Assembly: GCF_002078875.1 (NCBI RefSeq)
Contig: NC_034409.1
Span: forward strand, 62,273,874-62,337,873
Reading direction: 5' to 3'
Length of the DNA stretch: 64,000 nucleotides
Origin: Numida meleagris
Taxonomy: Eukaryota; Chordata; Aves; Galliformes; Numididae
Positions 13,801 through 26,318 of the stretch are shown here, one piece after another; position 1 is the stretch's first letter; each line of letters opens with the position of its first letter. The notes beneath the pieces are model-generated. The model made no database searches. It was not told the origin of the DNA and saw nothing but the letters and a program-made list of their open reading frames with translations. The position numbers and the translations under genes were made by a program.

Positions 13801-15075
13801 AGTGCTGTACCTTGGCCTCCTTCCTGACAAAGGCTTTTTTAAGTATGGAAGTAATGGGTCTTCATGTTGCCTTCCTCTGATATAGAAGCCAATAGCCACT
13901 GAATATGAGAGGTAAAGAGCAACACCAGGTTTCCCATCTCCAGCCCCAGCCCTCAAGCCAATAAAGATACCTGGATGCTTGTCCCCCACTCATCAGAGTT
14001 GAGGAGTTTGTATTCTGGTCATTTGTATTTCATAAATCACATTCATTTTTCTCTTCTAGAAGGCTGTTGTATATACTTTTGTACAATTACAGGTATCACA
14101 TTGTTTAAGCTCTGTTTTATTCCCTGATACTTCTGAATTTCAATCTTTATTCACATGTTAAGTGCTACTCCATTTTCAAAGCCAAGTAGATTACAGACAT
14201 CCTCTCCTAAGGTGTCATATTCACTTCATTTGTTGACATGCTTGATTGTCATGCCCCATCCACCACACAGGAGGAAGAAATTCCTGGTATGCTTACTATA
14301 CCTACCTATGTGGTTCTACATCTTATATATCCTACTGCATACAAACATACCTTATGCAGAATCATCTCAACCCATCTGAGTGCTGGAGACCAGTATCTTT
14401 CTGAAACACACTGGTAAAGGGCAGCTCTGAAAAGGCCCATCCTTTCTCCTGATGCTGTACTGCCCATGGAGCTTGAAAAGGATTTGAAGGAGCACTGTGC
14501 AACAAATCAAACAGACAAATAGACACCCTTTCCACAATGGCTTCACATTAAGATAACGCCGCAGAAAAAGCATCATGACTAAGTGACGGAGTGTTGGTTA
14601 TGGGTGTCTGTGTACATGTTTTATACTGTGCTGATATTGTTTTGGCTTTCATGCCACCAGTCAATCACCAGTAGGGTTAGAGTAGTGGATAAAGATGATA
14701 TTACTTCTCTTCCAAACGCAATCTACAGAACAAGCTTGAACTGTAAGGGACAGATGACACAGCAGTTCAGACACGAGATTCCCTCAAGAATCCCTTTGGT
14801 TTACTGCCCTTGGCACATCTGAATCTCATCTAAGTGTGCTGAACTTTTTTGTTTTGCATTGCAGAGGCTCTAGTGTCTTCCTTGTCTTCTTGTGTTTAGC
14901 TCTGAATGAAGGAGCTCAGAAGCCTCACATGCAGCTTCTCTTGAGTGTTAATTAACAATGTTGACTTTAAGGTATCAGCCCTGAACCTTTCAAATAACAT
15001 TTCACTGAAGTGCACAGGGCAGTTCAGAACTCCTGAAAATGATGTTTTCTTTCAACATACTTTATGATACTATGC

Positions 15076-15446
15076 AGAATCATAGAATGGCTTGGATTGG
15101 AAGTAATCTTAATGATCATCAAGCTCCAACCTTCTGCTGTGAGCGCTGCTGCCACCCAGCAGCTCAGGCTCCCCAAGGAATGCCTCCAGGGATGGGGCAC
15201 CCACAGCTTCTCTGTGCAGCCTGTGCCAGGACCTCAGTACTCCCTGAGTAAATAATTTCCACCTAATATCTAACCTAAATCTCCCCTCTTTTAGTTTAAA
15301 ACCAACTCTTCCTGCTCGTATCACTATCAGACTGTAAAAAGTCTCCATTTTTTTATAGCCCTCCTTTAAATACTGAAAGGCTCCAATGAGTTCTCCCTAA
15401 AGCCTTCTCTGCTCCAGGCTGAACAACCCTTCACTTTAGTTGTCTT
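15076..15446 (-). mobile_element. CR1 LINE 3' end fragment, antisense
   Basis: Read on the reverse strand this is a CR1 3' end: the tail AATCATAGAATGG at the low-coordinate edge (15076), then the complement of the block that includes CAGGCTGCCC-like and GGATGGGGCACCC segments, up to the AGAGAAGGCTTT and CAGCCTGGAGC blocks near 15400. The element is 5'-truncated, as is usual for CR1. Confidence 0.92.
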
Positions 15447-15569
15447 TGCTTTAAATTATATTACACTGATGCTTAGAAGATTTCGGTTCCAGACAGTGAC
15501 TCACACCATTATTTTGAAGAAGTCATACTAGTTTTTACTTCCTCAATTTCCGCTTGAAAGTTGTATGTG

Positions 15570-15584
15570 TTTTTTTTTTTTTTT
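15570..15584. repeat. poly-T run
   Basis: T homopolymer of about 15 bases, about 120 bases beyond the antisense CR1 copy and within intron 9. Confidence 0.85.
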
Positions 15585-18500
15585 CTGATAGAAATATACT
15601 TATTAAAGTAGAATCTCGGCTAATGTAAATCTGCAACTCTGAGATTCAGCAGTTTACACCATCTGTGCTCTTGCCCAGGTACTCTACCTAAACTGAATCG
15701 TCTCAAACACAGAGAACATATGTTTCCAACCTCTTTTCTGTCCTTAGCTGCAGAGGCCAGTTTTTCTATCTTCTTTCCCTGAAAAGAGAACTTCCAGCCT
15801 GTCAGCCTGGGAACTGCCTCCTGTAAAACAGGCAACAGGAGGAAGAAGGGAAGAGAAATGCACTTGCATCTCCTTTGGTTTGACTGCTTTTGTCAGTCTT
15901 TTGGGCACCATAAGACACATTTTGTATATTCCATTGCTTTCCTGAAGATATTGAACCTTGCCCTAAGTCTCACTGAGTGTTTACAGCCCTTAATGAAATG
16001 GTCAAGTCCAAGAACTACAACAAGAAGGGCCCCAGTAGAATAGAGGATGAGAAAAGAAGGTGACTGCAGCCAGAGTTGGACAATCTGTGCAGCCTTTAGC
16101 TGATGTTCTCTGTAACAGAGTTCTTACCATTCTTCTGAGGCAGTTCTATACCAGTTGTCCATATTCACTGAGGAGCATTCACAGAGCAGTCTGAATTCAT
16201 CCACTGTGTTTTGGGAAGTGTATGTTTCAGGCAGTTCTTTTTACTTGTTTGAAAACATGCTTTCTCCATTTTGAAGGTATGAGGTAGGAAATGTGAAAAT
16301 GCTTCTAGGGGCTATTTGTGCTGATGGTTTTCTTCTATGCTCTTTCCCTGATGGGCCTCTTGCAGGGGAAAAAAACACAAATTTGACAGAGGAGAAAAAC
16401 ACATGTCATGGCACAAAGCACATACTGAATTTCAAAATTACATGATAGTGAAGAGAATCATCCCTCCTGTTGCCACAGTAACTGGGAATTTGCCCTTTTT
16501 TATTCTTCCCGAGAGTGGTCTGCCGTGCATCTGTGTTGTTGTGGGCAGAAACAGGAAACCTCAATCCAACCCAGATTCTCTTCCTATTGAAGTTAATTGG
16601 CAAAATTCACACTGACTGCACTGGGGTCAGAAAAAAGCTGTGAATGGGCGAAGAGAAGTAATTTGACATTTCTGACTGCTCCCTCTGTTTCGCTGTATTT
16701 CAGTCTTATTTGGTACTGCTGCCTGCAATGTGAGCACAACCACATTAATATCTATAGGGGTAACGGAGCTTACTGTTTGGCCTGGAGTCTGGTAACAAAG
16801 CTGTTCTTTGATTCAGGAGTACTCATTCTTCTAGTTAAGTCATATCCAAGCTAGTAACTGTAAATTCAAGGGCTGATTTGCAAGTAGCCTACCCTACAAA
16901 AATCTGAAGTCTAAACGTACTCCAGGGCTCTATTGCAATGGGACCAATTACTGTAAATAATCAGATTTTCATGTAATGCAGCAGTAAAAACACTGCAAGT
17001 CAGTGTGTTGCCTATCAAAACATATAGCAAAACTTCAGATTGTGCATTAAGTAATGAAAGATGCAGGGGAGAAAGGCTTGACTGCACATGCAAATTTATG
17101 CCTCAGCTCAAGTAGAAGTATAAAATGCACAATGGAAGACGATAAAGTTAAGAAATATAGGTGAGTTCTAAAATTCATAAAAATCTATGCTGTTAAAAAA
17201 GAAATAATATCAGTTTTTACTTTCAGAGCAGTTATTCGAGTGTCTTGGTGACCCTTGAAAATATTTACTAACATCTCTTGCAGCCTTATTCTTAGGTGGG
17301 CTGCAGATTTTGTCTTACCCATTCAATCACTGTTTCTTATGAACCGTGCTATGTTTTTGTGGCTAGGTAGTATTTAATCTCAGTCTTGTGAGAGTCTTTC
17401 CTAGGAGAAAATGATTTTGAAACAGGGAGGAAGTTTTCAGGTGCAAAGTAAAACTTTTAGAAGAAATAGGGATACTGTGGACCATTAGAAACTTCGGAAA
17501 ATCTTTGGCTTTTGTGCTTTGCGCTTCTGAATACTGGGCCAGAAATAAGGAGAATGGGAGAGGTGAGCTGATGGTTCAAACAGAAAAAAAAAAAAAAATT
17601 TGAGAACTCTAGAAACAGTAGCCTCGGTAATATCAACCAAAACAGGGCTCTATTCCTAAGATCTCCAGTTGTACCTAGTTTGAATCTATTACATAACAGG
17701 AATAAAATCATGACCACATTTCTCTAAAAGTTCAAGGTTTTTAGGTTTTTTTCTGTCCAGGTCCTGCTGAGTTGACTTCCTTTTACAAAGTCAGCTTCTA
17801 TACCGTAAGGAGACTCCACTGATTTCAGTGAGTACTAAATAAGTTCCACAAATTATAGTGAAAGGTGCCACTAAGTCCTGTGCAACCCTACACAATTTTT
17901 GTGTATTGTTTGACCAGAGCACATTTGAAATGCTTGACTGTATCTATTGATGGAAAATCTGTTCACTCTAATTAATTCTAATTTCATTTGCAGAATTTGT
18001 CCCAACGTGTTTCATATACGTATGGAAGGACTTGGGCAACCGCTCCTTGCCAAGAACATACAGACCGATATTTTAGATGATTTTTGCCTACTGTCAAAAA
18101 GCAATTAATAAAACACAGTGCTCATGTGGGATTTAAGACAATCTTAGCAAAAGCTCTAAGAGGCACAGTCTGGAAAACAAAACCTTTATCAGTCTAGTTC
18201 CTCTAAAACTGGTTGGTGATTTGAGTGTGTGTGTCACACAACCTGGCTGCGTTTTGCTTTCCATGCATAAATACGACAAAATAAAAGCCAGTGTTGTAAA
18301 ATGATTTATTATCTGTTAACACCTCATCTAAAGAAGAAGAAGGCACAGTATCATCTTCTTTTATCATTGTCCGCTGATGTGGAAAATAATCATCTGGTAA
18401 CTAGGAAAAGATTAGCTGCAGTGCCAACAATTGTGGGTATTTCACATGGGCACTTGGTAGGATTTTAACAAGGTTTAGCAGCTGTGATAGATTTATTCTC

Positions 18501-19805
18501 TTTCACCTGAAGACAGAGACAAAATAAGTGTTTTGTGGTTCTTGCTGCACATATTTGATTCTTCTAGGATGAAAAAAAAACCTCCATGCACTCAGCTGCA
18601 GAGGTCCAAAACCACAATTTACTTGGATAGGAGCATTAGCAGCTCTCGGACGTGTGCCGTGCCCAATCCATCCACTGTAGAAAGCAGTCCCAGTGGCATT
18701 TTTGTACCTTGCCATATTCTAAGTAGCTCAAAAACTGTTCTTCATACAAATACTACAATTTGTGTACAGTTACTAAAATGCTTTGGTGAATGCTTTGTTT
18801 TTGTTGTGTGGAAAGAGAATCTCATATTGCAAAATGATTTTGTGCTTCCAGTGTCAAACTGGAGTCCATAATTAGCATATTGCCTAGAAAAGGCTTTGGG
18901 GACATTCACTCCTGTGGTCCTTAGGCAAGATTCCTGATGAAGTTGCTGAGGATTTTGCCTTGATAAGGACTTGAGCCCCAACTTGTTTTATCTGAGGTCA
19001 GTAACAAAATAGGCAAGCGTCAGCACTGGAGAATGTTGTCTGATGTTAGGACTTGATGCACTAGAGGCTTCTCTACACTCACGTGTGGCTTTTCTACTGT
19101 ATAGCTATCATCCACCAAAGGGAGAGCATGAGATATTTCAGATCTGATATTACTTACAAGACTGTATAGTCCAGATTCTGCTGTTTGCCCAGTGCTTAGT
19201 TCCGCTGGTTAAAATGCCTCTGTATGTGTCATGCATTTGAGCCACTATCACTACTAGCATTTTGATTCCATAACTGTGTATGTGGAAATATGGGATTGCA
19301 CCCACATAAACTTTTATATCCTGAAATGAAAAAATGACAGATATCACAAAAGAATGAGAAGGCAGCTGTGGTGACAAAAAGTAAAGTTGCTATTTAAAAG
19401 TGCAATTTTTGTTGTGTAACTTCCTGTGGGTCTTTTAGGGTGACTGCTTTCACTTCTACCCTGTGTTCCATTAATGTCACTAAAACTATGATGTCAACAA
19501 TTTGACCTTTCCCCCACTGGAAAAGAAATCTGGGAGTAGATTTCCCTACTGACTGTCTTCACATGTTGCTTTCTGCTTTGTAATCTCAGTTAACAAACAA
19601 GGAAGCTATAGGGCCTTTACCCTGGATTGTTTGTCTTCCTCACCTCACCCTTTCCAGGAGGAGAAAGGGTAAGACACTTATAAAGATGGACAAAATTAGT
19701 TTTCTCAACAAAGAGAAATTAAAAACTGCTTCAAAGCTATGTTTAGAAATGTTTCACCTACTAGATTGATTCTTTAAAATATAAATATAAGTTAATATTT
19801 GGATA

Positions 19806-21077
19806 GGGAAAAAATGTTATGGCCTGTTTCATATGAGGCAGCCAGCAAAGCTTTACCAAGGGTGGATCATGCTTGATCAATCTGGTAGCCTTCTCTGATG
19901 GAGTAACGGCGCTGGTAGATAAAGGAAGGTTAACTGATGTCGTCTACTTGGACTTGTGCAAGGCCTTTGACATGGTCCAGCACCACTTCCTTATCTCTAA
20001 ATTGGAGAGATATGGATTTGAAGGCTGGACTATTCATTGGATAAAGAATTGGTTGGGTGGTCACAGTCAGAGAGCTGTGGTCAATGGCTCTATGTCTAGA
20101 TGGAGGCAGGTCGTGAGTGGCATCCCCCAGGGGTCAGCCTTGGGACCAGTGCTCTTCAACATCATTATCAATGACCTAGATAGTGGGATTGAGTGTAGCC
20201 TAAGCAAGTTTGCTGATGACACTAAGCTGAGTGGTGCAGTTGACACAATAGTAGGAAGGGAACTGGACACACTCTGTAAGTGGGCATGTAAGAACCTAAT
20301 GAAATTCAACAAGGCCAGTTGCAAGGTGTTGTTCAGGACAATCCCAGATATGAATAGAGACTGAGAGAAGAACTCATTGAGAGCAGCCCTGCTGAGAAGG
20401 ACTTAAGAGTCCTGGTAGATGAGAAGCTGGATGTGAGCCAGTAGTGTGTCCTTGCAGCCTGGGAGGCCAACTGTATCCCTGGCTGCATCAGAAGAGGGGT
20501 GGCCAGCAGGGAGAGGGAGGTGATTGTCCCCCTCTGCTCTGCCCTTGTGAGGCCCCATCTGGAGTCTGGCATCCAGGCCTGTGTCCTCCAGTACAGGAAG
20601 AATATGGAGCTGTTGAAGTGACTGCAGAGGAGGGCTGTGAAGATGATCAAAGGGCTGGAGCACCTCTCCTATGAAGATACGTTGAGGGAGTTGGGCTTGT
20701 TTAGCTTGGAGAAGAGAATGCGCCAGTGAAACCTCATTGCAGCCTTCTAGTACTTGAAGGGAACTTACAAGCAGGAGGGGGACCAACTTTTTACATAATC
20801 TGATAGTTATAACACAAAGGGGGAATGGTTTTAAACTAAAAGAGGGAAGATTTAGTTTAGATGTTAGGTGGAAATTCTTTACTCAGTGGGCTGTGAGGCA
20901 CTGGCACAGGCTGCCCTGAGAATTTGTGGATGCCCCATCCCTGGTGGTGTTCAAGGCTCGACTGGATGGGGCTCTGGGCAGCCTGAGCTGGTGGGTGGGA
21001 GCCCTACCAACAGCAGGGGGCTGGGACTGAATAGGCTTTAAGGTCTCCAACCCAAGCCATGCTATGATTCTATGATC
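19806..21077 (+). mobile_element. CR1 LINE, 3' half with reverse transcriptase remnant
   Basis: A 5'-truncated CR1 in sense orientation. It begins in the reverse transcriptase region ([14 protein letters not shown]) and runs through palm, thumb and 3' UTR to the tail GCTATGATTCTATGAT at 21061-21076. An uninterrupted frame at 19873-20364 (163 codons) carries RT motif A ([11 protein letters not shown]), [14 protein letters not shown] and the catalytic FADDTKLSG. Beyond 20364 the homologous protein continues in other frames with stops, so the element is dead. It closely resembles the copy at 49.7-51.4 kb. Confidence 0.95.
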
Positions 21078-22798
21078 TAGTTTAGAGAAAAAGGCACATA
21101 AAAGCAAAATGATGTTCTGAAAGTCACCCTCCCTCACAGTGTGAGAGCCTCTCATACCACTGCTCTGTCCTTTATTCCAGAATTTTGATTTCATATTGTA
21201 TCACATAAGGCATTTATTGGTTTGATCAGGATGGTCTGGAACAATTTTCCTCCTCTGGAAAAGCACTGTAGTCATATTATACACTTTGAAACAGTTTTCT
21301 TGTTATCCTGAAAGTATGGATTGTTCACTTTGTGATTAACTAAGTTAATCAATAGAATTGTTTTAAATTAGTAATGTAATTTAACAACTCAGCTTTTATT
21401 AAAAAGCAACAATTAGGTTCATTGCTCCTTAGATTTCACAACTTCCTAGTTTCTCTTCCTCCCTTTGTGGCTGAAGAGAAGCTTTGATCATAAAAAATAT
21501 ACAAGGAACTGTTTTGAAATCCTTCTTCCTTCTCTGCTGATGGTTACTGCTGTTGTTAGGTAAATCTCATCTAATCCAAATGCAATTTAAGTCAAACCCG
21601 CATTTTATGTCAAAGCACAATATGGAGAAGACAAATGGTTGCCTTTGTTTGAATGGAGAGCAAAAGAAGACATTGCTGCTGGTACTCAGGAATACGCAGG
21701 ACAAAGCTATGGCCAACACTACAGTCTATAACTCTGATTTGTTCCAACATAGTATCAGGAGACCCGGTATTGTTTGGTAAAGCAGGAGAGTGGAGTAACT
21801 CTTCAGTATGGGGGAGCTGAGACAAATTCAGGCATGTGTCTGACCCCAGCAGCCAGCTCCTTGTGTGGATTGTGGTGTATAGTGGAGCTCTGAGATAATT
21901 AACTGACACTGGAACTGTTCTTGCAATGAGTATCTCCTGTGTCTTCTGTGCTGCTGCTGCCACTGTTTCATGGAATGGAGGGCAGCATGAGAAGTCCAAA
22001 ACTATGCTAATTTCTGCCTGTAGGCTCAATTTTTTCTTTCTATTCCCTTATAGCATCAAACGGCTCATAAATGAAATAAGCTGCCAGGGTGCTGTAATTC
22101 ATGTCTGGGGAAAAAAGCTTTTCCTGTCAGATTCTCTGTGACTGAAAAAGTTTTAGTGATCTGCATGCGCTCACCTGTCTTGCAGCTGAGGATCTGGATA
22201 GTGTTGTTCAACTTCAGTTTTTCTAGCTTCTCCTGTCCCTGATTCTTGCAACCCGGAGCACAAGGCTACATACACTGAGTACTGCTAGAGCAGTGATGTG
22301 TGACCAGCTACAGCGCATAGAGGATGACATTAATGTTGATAGGACATTAAGTTTATCTACTATAAAAGCTATTTCCCTAGTAAAGACTGTCTGGTGAGAT
22401 AACACCTCTGTTTTGCCTGCTGGAAGAAAGACTTATGTTGATGTAGGAATCCTCTTTAGTACTAATATGTTACAGAGAAATATCTTCAATGGTAAGGCTT
22501 TAGAGAGAATCCATTGTTTATATAGCTGGGGAGGACACCTCTGTGCAAATAAATTAATCTCCATCTGCCCTGTTAGGAAGTACTTCTGGAAGGTGTCAAG
22601 ATTTATCTGCTTACACTGTGATTCCACTTCTCCTGAAGGGACATTAGAGGCAACTGTCTGTGAGAAAGGTGCCATCACCGTACCTTCTGACAGACTGTAT
22701 GTGCTTCATTTCCAATGGTTAGGGAGGTGCAGAAGGCATTCAGTGCCATGCACTCTACAGAAAATTTTAAGAAAAAATACCATAAACCTTCAATCTGA

Positions 22799-22813
22799 AT
22801 ATATATATATATA
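22799..22813. repeat. (AT)n microsatellite
   Basis: Short uninterrupted AT dinucleotide run inside intron 9. Confidence 0.85.
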
Positions 22814-24784
22814 CAGCAAGGCCAGTTTTTTTAAGTAAAGGCCTAAAGTATACTCTTGAATCTCTATAAGGGCATTTACAGAATGATTTTCAAAACTGTG
22901 GAGTGTTCAGCATTTCCTGCTGAAGTCAGTAAGATTGACCAATGGTGTACATTTGAAAAACAATTATCGTGGATGTAGCCTTAAGTGTCTCTCCACCGAG
23001 AGAAAAGCATCAGTGGAGCGGGACTGATAGCAGCTGAAACCCCGAGGACTTTTTTATGTGGTATAACGAACTGTCAGGAGAGAGGCTATGGTGTTCAGCA
23101 GTGATGGCTGAGGGACAGGGAGCGTATGTTTGGAGTTAGGAACAACTGCTGGGGGTGAGTATCAGTCATGTTACATTAGTGCCAGATGACATCAGAGCCA
23201 AAGTGTGCCTGACACTGTATACACACAAATAAAAATTAGGGGTATGTATGCAAACCAAAGACAGTTTTGGCTCCAAGAAGTCTGAACAGGCAAAAGGCAG
23301 TATTATAATTTTATAGTTCCTTTTTTTCTTTCTTTTAACAGGAAAGCAAAGCTAGTATAGAAGTGAATACCACTTTAGACACTTCATGGTATGCAAGGCT
23401 TTCAGTATAGACTGGCAGATAAAATATAGCAGTTCGGGCTTTATATTTTAGTGTTGTGCTAGCTGGGAGATCACAGCTGAGGTGGGACATCCAAAATGCC
23501 ATTTGGTGCCTCATAAGAGCCAACTGAGTGTGGTCTGAGCAACGTCTTCTGGAAAAACTTGGTACTGCTAGAAACCTCAGTGTGGTTCTTGTAAGCTCAG
23601 CATCTGAATAGTGTTTTTGATAGAGAGAAGAGCATGATAGGGCCAATGGTAATAGAAGCTGTTCTTCTGTGAGCTTTTTTCCCCATGGTCTAAGTGTGTA
23701 CTCATTGGGACCTATTCACCTGTCTCTTTTTCTTTCCTTTTATACTTTGTGTTATAACTTGAAGATTTATGCGATAACTACTGAGGTCCAGACCTTGCGT
23801 TCCTTGGCCCAGACCAAGAGCTGGGGTCAAACTGGAAAACCCTGAGAAGCTGGGGCAGGCTGAGGGAGGCAGGAGGTGCATTAGCAGAGCTCCCCTGGGG
23901 AAGCGTCGTATCCTCCCCTTCCCTGCCTCTGACAGCTGTCTTAGCTCCAGCAGCTCATTGCTTTCTTAAATGGATTCACAAGCAGTCACTCGAGGAGGCA
24001 AAAATAATAGTGTTTTGTTTTAAGCGCAAGTAGGGTTAGAAAGCTGGCCCTGCTGTTGTGATGGCAGCACGGTGGAGCAGTGCGATGAGCTGTAGCTGAT
24101 GGGAGCTCAGTGAGGCAGTGATCTCCCTGTAGCACAGCATGGTGACAGGCTATCTGGGTGACATTACACAGCTGAGCAGTGTGTGTGTGACTGATCTGAT
24201 AGCCAGTGCTGGCACAGCTGAGGATTGACAGCTGTGAATGGCACTCAGTGCTTTGGTGGAAGCCTGGAAAGCTTGTGGCAGGACCCTGATACAGGCACGG
24301 CTGTGATGGAGGAGCAGTCACACGCTTGCACTGTGACCACTCACTTTTACTTACTGAGTGAGAAACTTCCCATCCACTCCAGTACAGTCTGCTAATAGGA
24401 TAAAAAGCTCTGGTCGAGTTTGCTCCTGAGAAGAAAAACAGGTCTCTCATCTCGGTTATCTCATAAACAACATCAAGCCCAGAGAGGTGGCAGGGATAGG
24501 GAAATATTTCCAGCTGGGGAACTGAAAATAGCCGTGGCACTGAGTCTGCCTGCTGACTACAGCAGCTCTTCAGTGAGCGGGATCATAGAGGTAAGTCAGC
24601 AGATGAGACAACTGGCCTTTCACATCTTGAGGCCTGCATCGAAATTCAGCTGAATGATCCGTGGATGTTTGTAGTGCTGCTTACATCCTCATTTCCATGT
24701 ACACGGTTCACAAGGCACAGCATGACGTACCTCACTCCTCCTTGCCTGCTTGAAGGACTGCAGTCAAATGTGACCTTCTAAGTG

Positions 24785-24891
24785 TGGCACTGAGGGACAT
24801 GGTTAGTGGCCATGGTGGTGACGGGTTGGCAGTTGGTCTAAATCTTCTTAGTGTTCTTTTCCAACCTTGATGATTCTGTGATTCTATGAAG
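24785..24891 (+). mobile_element. CR1 3' tail fragment
   Basis: The segment TGGCACTGAGGGACATGG, then a GGCCATGGTGGTGACGGG block, then GTTCTTTTCCAACCTTGATG and the tail ATTCTGTGATTCTATG match the last 100 bases of a CR1 element in sense orientation. The upstream part is missing or unrecognisable. Confidence 0.9.
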
Positions 24892-25969
24892 AGCAAACTG
24901 TAGGGGTCTGCGGGGGACCCACAGATAGGTAGATACATGTGGGAATCAGTGGAGATCAGGATGGAGAGGTTACCAACAGCATTAAAATCCAGAGGCTGAA
25001 GTAGCAGAAGGGCTAAACATTTCTTCAGTGGCAGAGTTGCATGGATGCTCGCAGATGTGCAGATCAAAATGTAAGTGTATTATCTAGCTGTTTGAAGAAC
25101 CATGTGCAGAATAACAGGGCTATGTCAGGTCACTAATTACTTGCTTTAACACAGCTGTGTGAGGGAAGCTTGCATAACACCTGCCCACACTAAGCTCAGC
25201 TCAAGCTGTTGTTATCAGTCCCTCACTCTCCTGAGTGCTACCAGTATTTGCAAACTAAGAATCTATTATTTCTAGGCTAATATAAAATGCCTGTTCCTTT
25301 GGATTGGGGTAATTGACCTATTCTCAGTGCCCTACTCAAGAGATGTAAAACCTTTAATTACTGGTTTGACAAGCTGACTTTAAGGACGAAACTCTTTAAC
25401 TTCAATTCTTTGCTTTTCTCCTGGCTGCACAGTAACACAGCCTGCCCAGCTAGCATGTCTCATGCTTCTGACTCACGGTATTGTGATAATAGTGTCTAGT
25501 ATCAGACTAGTCATTATGTTAGCAAAAGTGTCTGAAAGAACACTACATGCAGGAGCAGCACACAAAATTGCAAGCATTTTATTTACTAGGCACAGAATAA
25601 AAGTAACAGAGTAGGGCTTAAAAACGGAAATTTATGTGCATTTCATAATAGAAGAGGTGATTTCCATTTCAGATCATGAAACTGAATAGAATCTGTTAGT
25701 GAGATCTATGAATACTAGCAAGGGTCCAGCACATTCACACAGCCCTGTCTTGAGACTGACCTGTACCTAATGCATGTGTTTACCTTACCCATCGACCAGT
25801 GAGTGGAACTGCTTGATTATTCACCATCAGGAAGGCATTACCCACGATCTTTCTCATGCATCTGGAATGAAGACTGCTATTAGAAAATGTCTGCACTTAC
25901 TGAGAATTAATCTCCCTCAGGCACTGCCTGAGCCACTCGTAAATTGCATCTTCCAGCATGCAGTTAACA

Positions 25970-26318
25970 TAGAATCATAGAATTGTTTGAGTTGGAATGG
26001 ACCTTTAAAGGCCCTCTGGTCCAACTCCCCTGCAATGAACAGGGACGCCCACAGGTAGATCAGGTTGCTCAGAGCCCCGTCCAGCCTGACCTTGAGTGTC
26101 TCCGGGGATGGAGCATCCACCCTGGATGGTGGCAGCCTGTTCCAGTCCCTCACCACCATCCTTACTGTAAAAATCCTTTTCCTCATATCCAATCTAAATC
26201 TTCCCTCCTTTAGTTTGAAACCATTTCCCCTTGTCCTATCAAAACAGATCTTACTGAAGTCTGTTGTAATAGTCTGTCCCCTTTTTTCTTATATCCCCCT
26301 TTAAATATTGGATATATG
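25970..26318 (-). mobile_element. CR1 LINE 3' end fragment, antisense
   Basis: The reverse strand reads as a CR1 3' end, with the tail at ATAGAATCATAGAATTG (25971 onward). Next come complements of the CCCTGTTCATTGCAGGG block, the GGATGCTCCATCCCCGG block and the GTGAGGGACTGGAACAGG block, ending near the ATATCCCCCTTTAAATA segment. The element is 5'-truncated and moderately diverged. Confidence 0.93.

Noticed and set aside
21610..22838. Open frames of 139 codons (minus) and 141 codons (plus) just after the CR1 copy
   Set aside because: Neither resembles a protein family or a CR1 product, and there is no support from motifs or splice sites.
23986..24540. 184-codon minus-strand open frame as a possible gene
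   Set aside because: No recognisable domain, no start context or splice structure, and it lies in a GC-richer intron patch where long frames arise by chance. Kept only as a low-interest observation.
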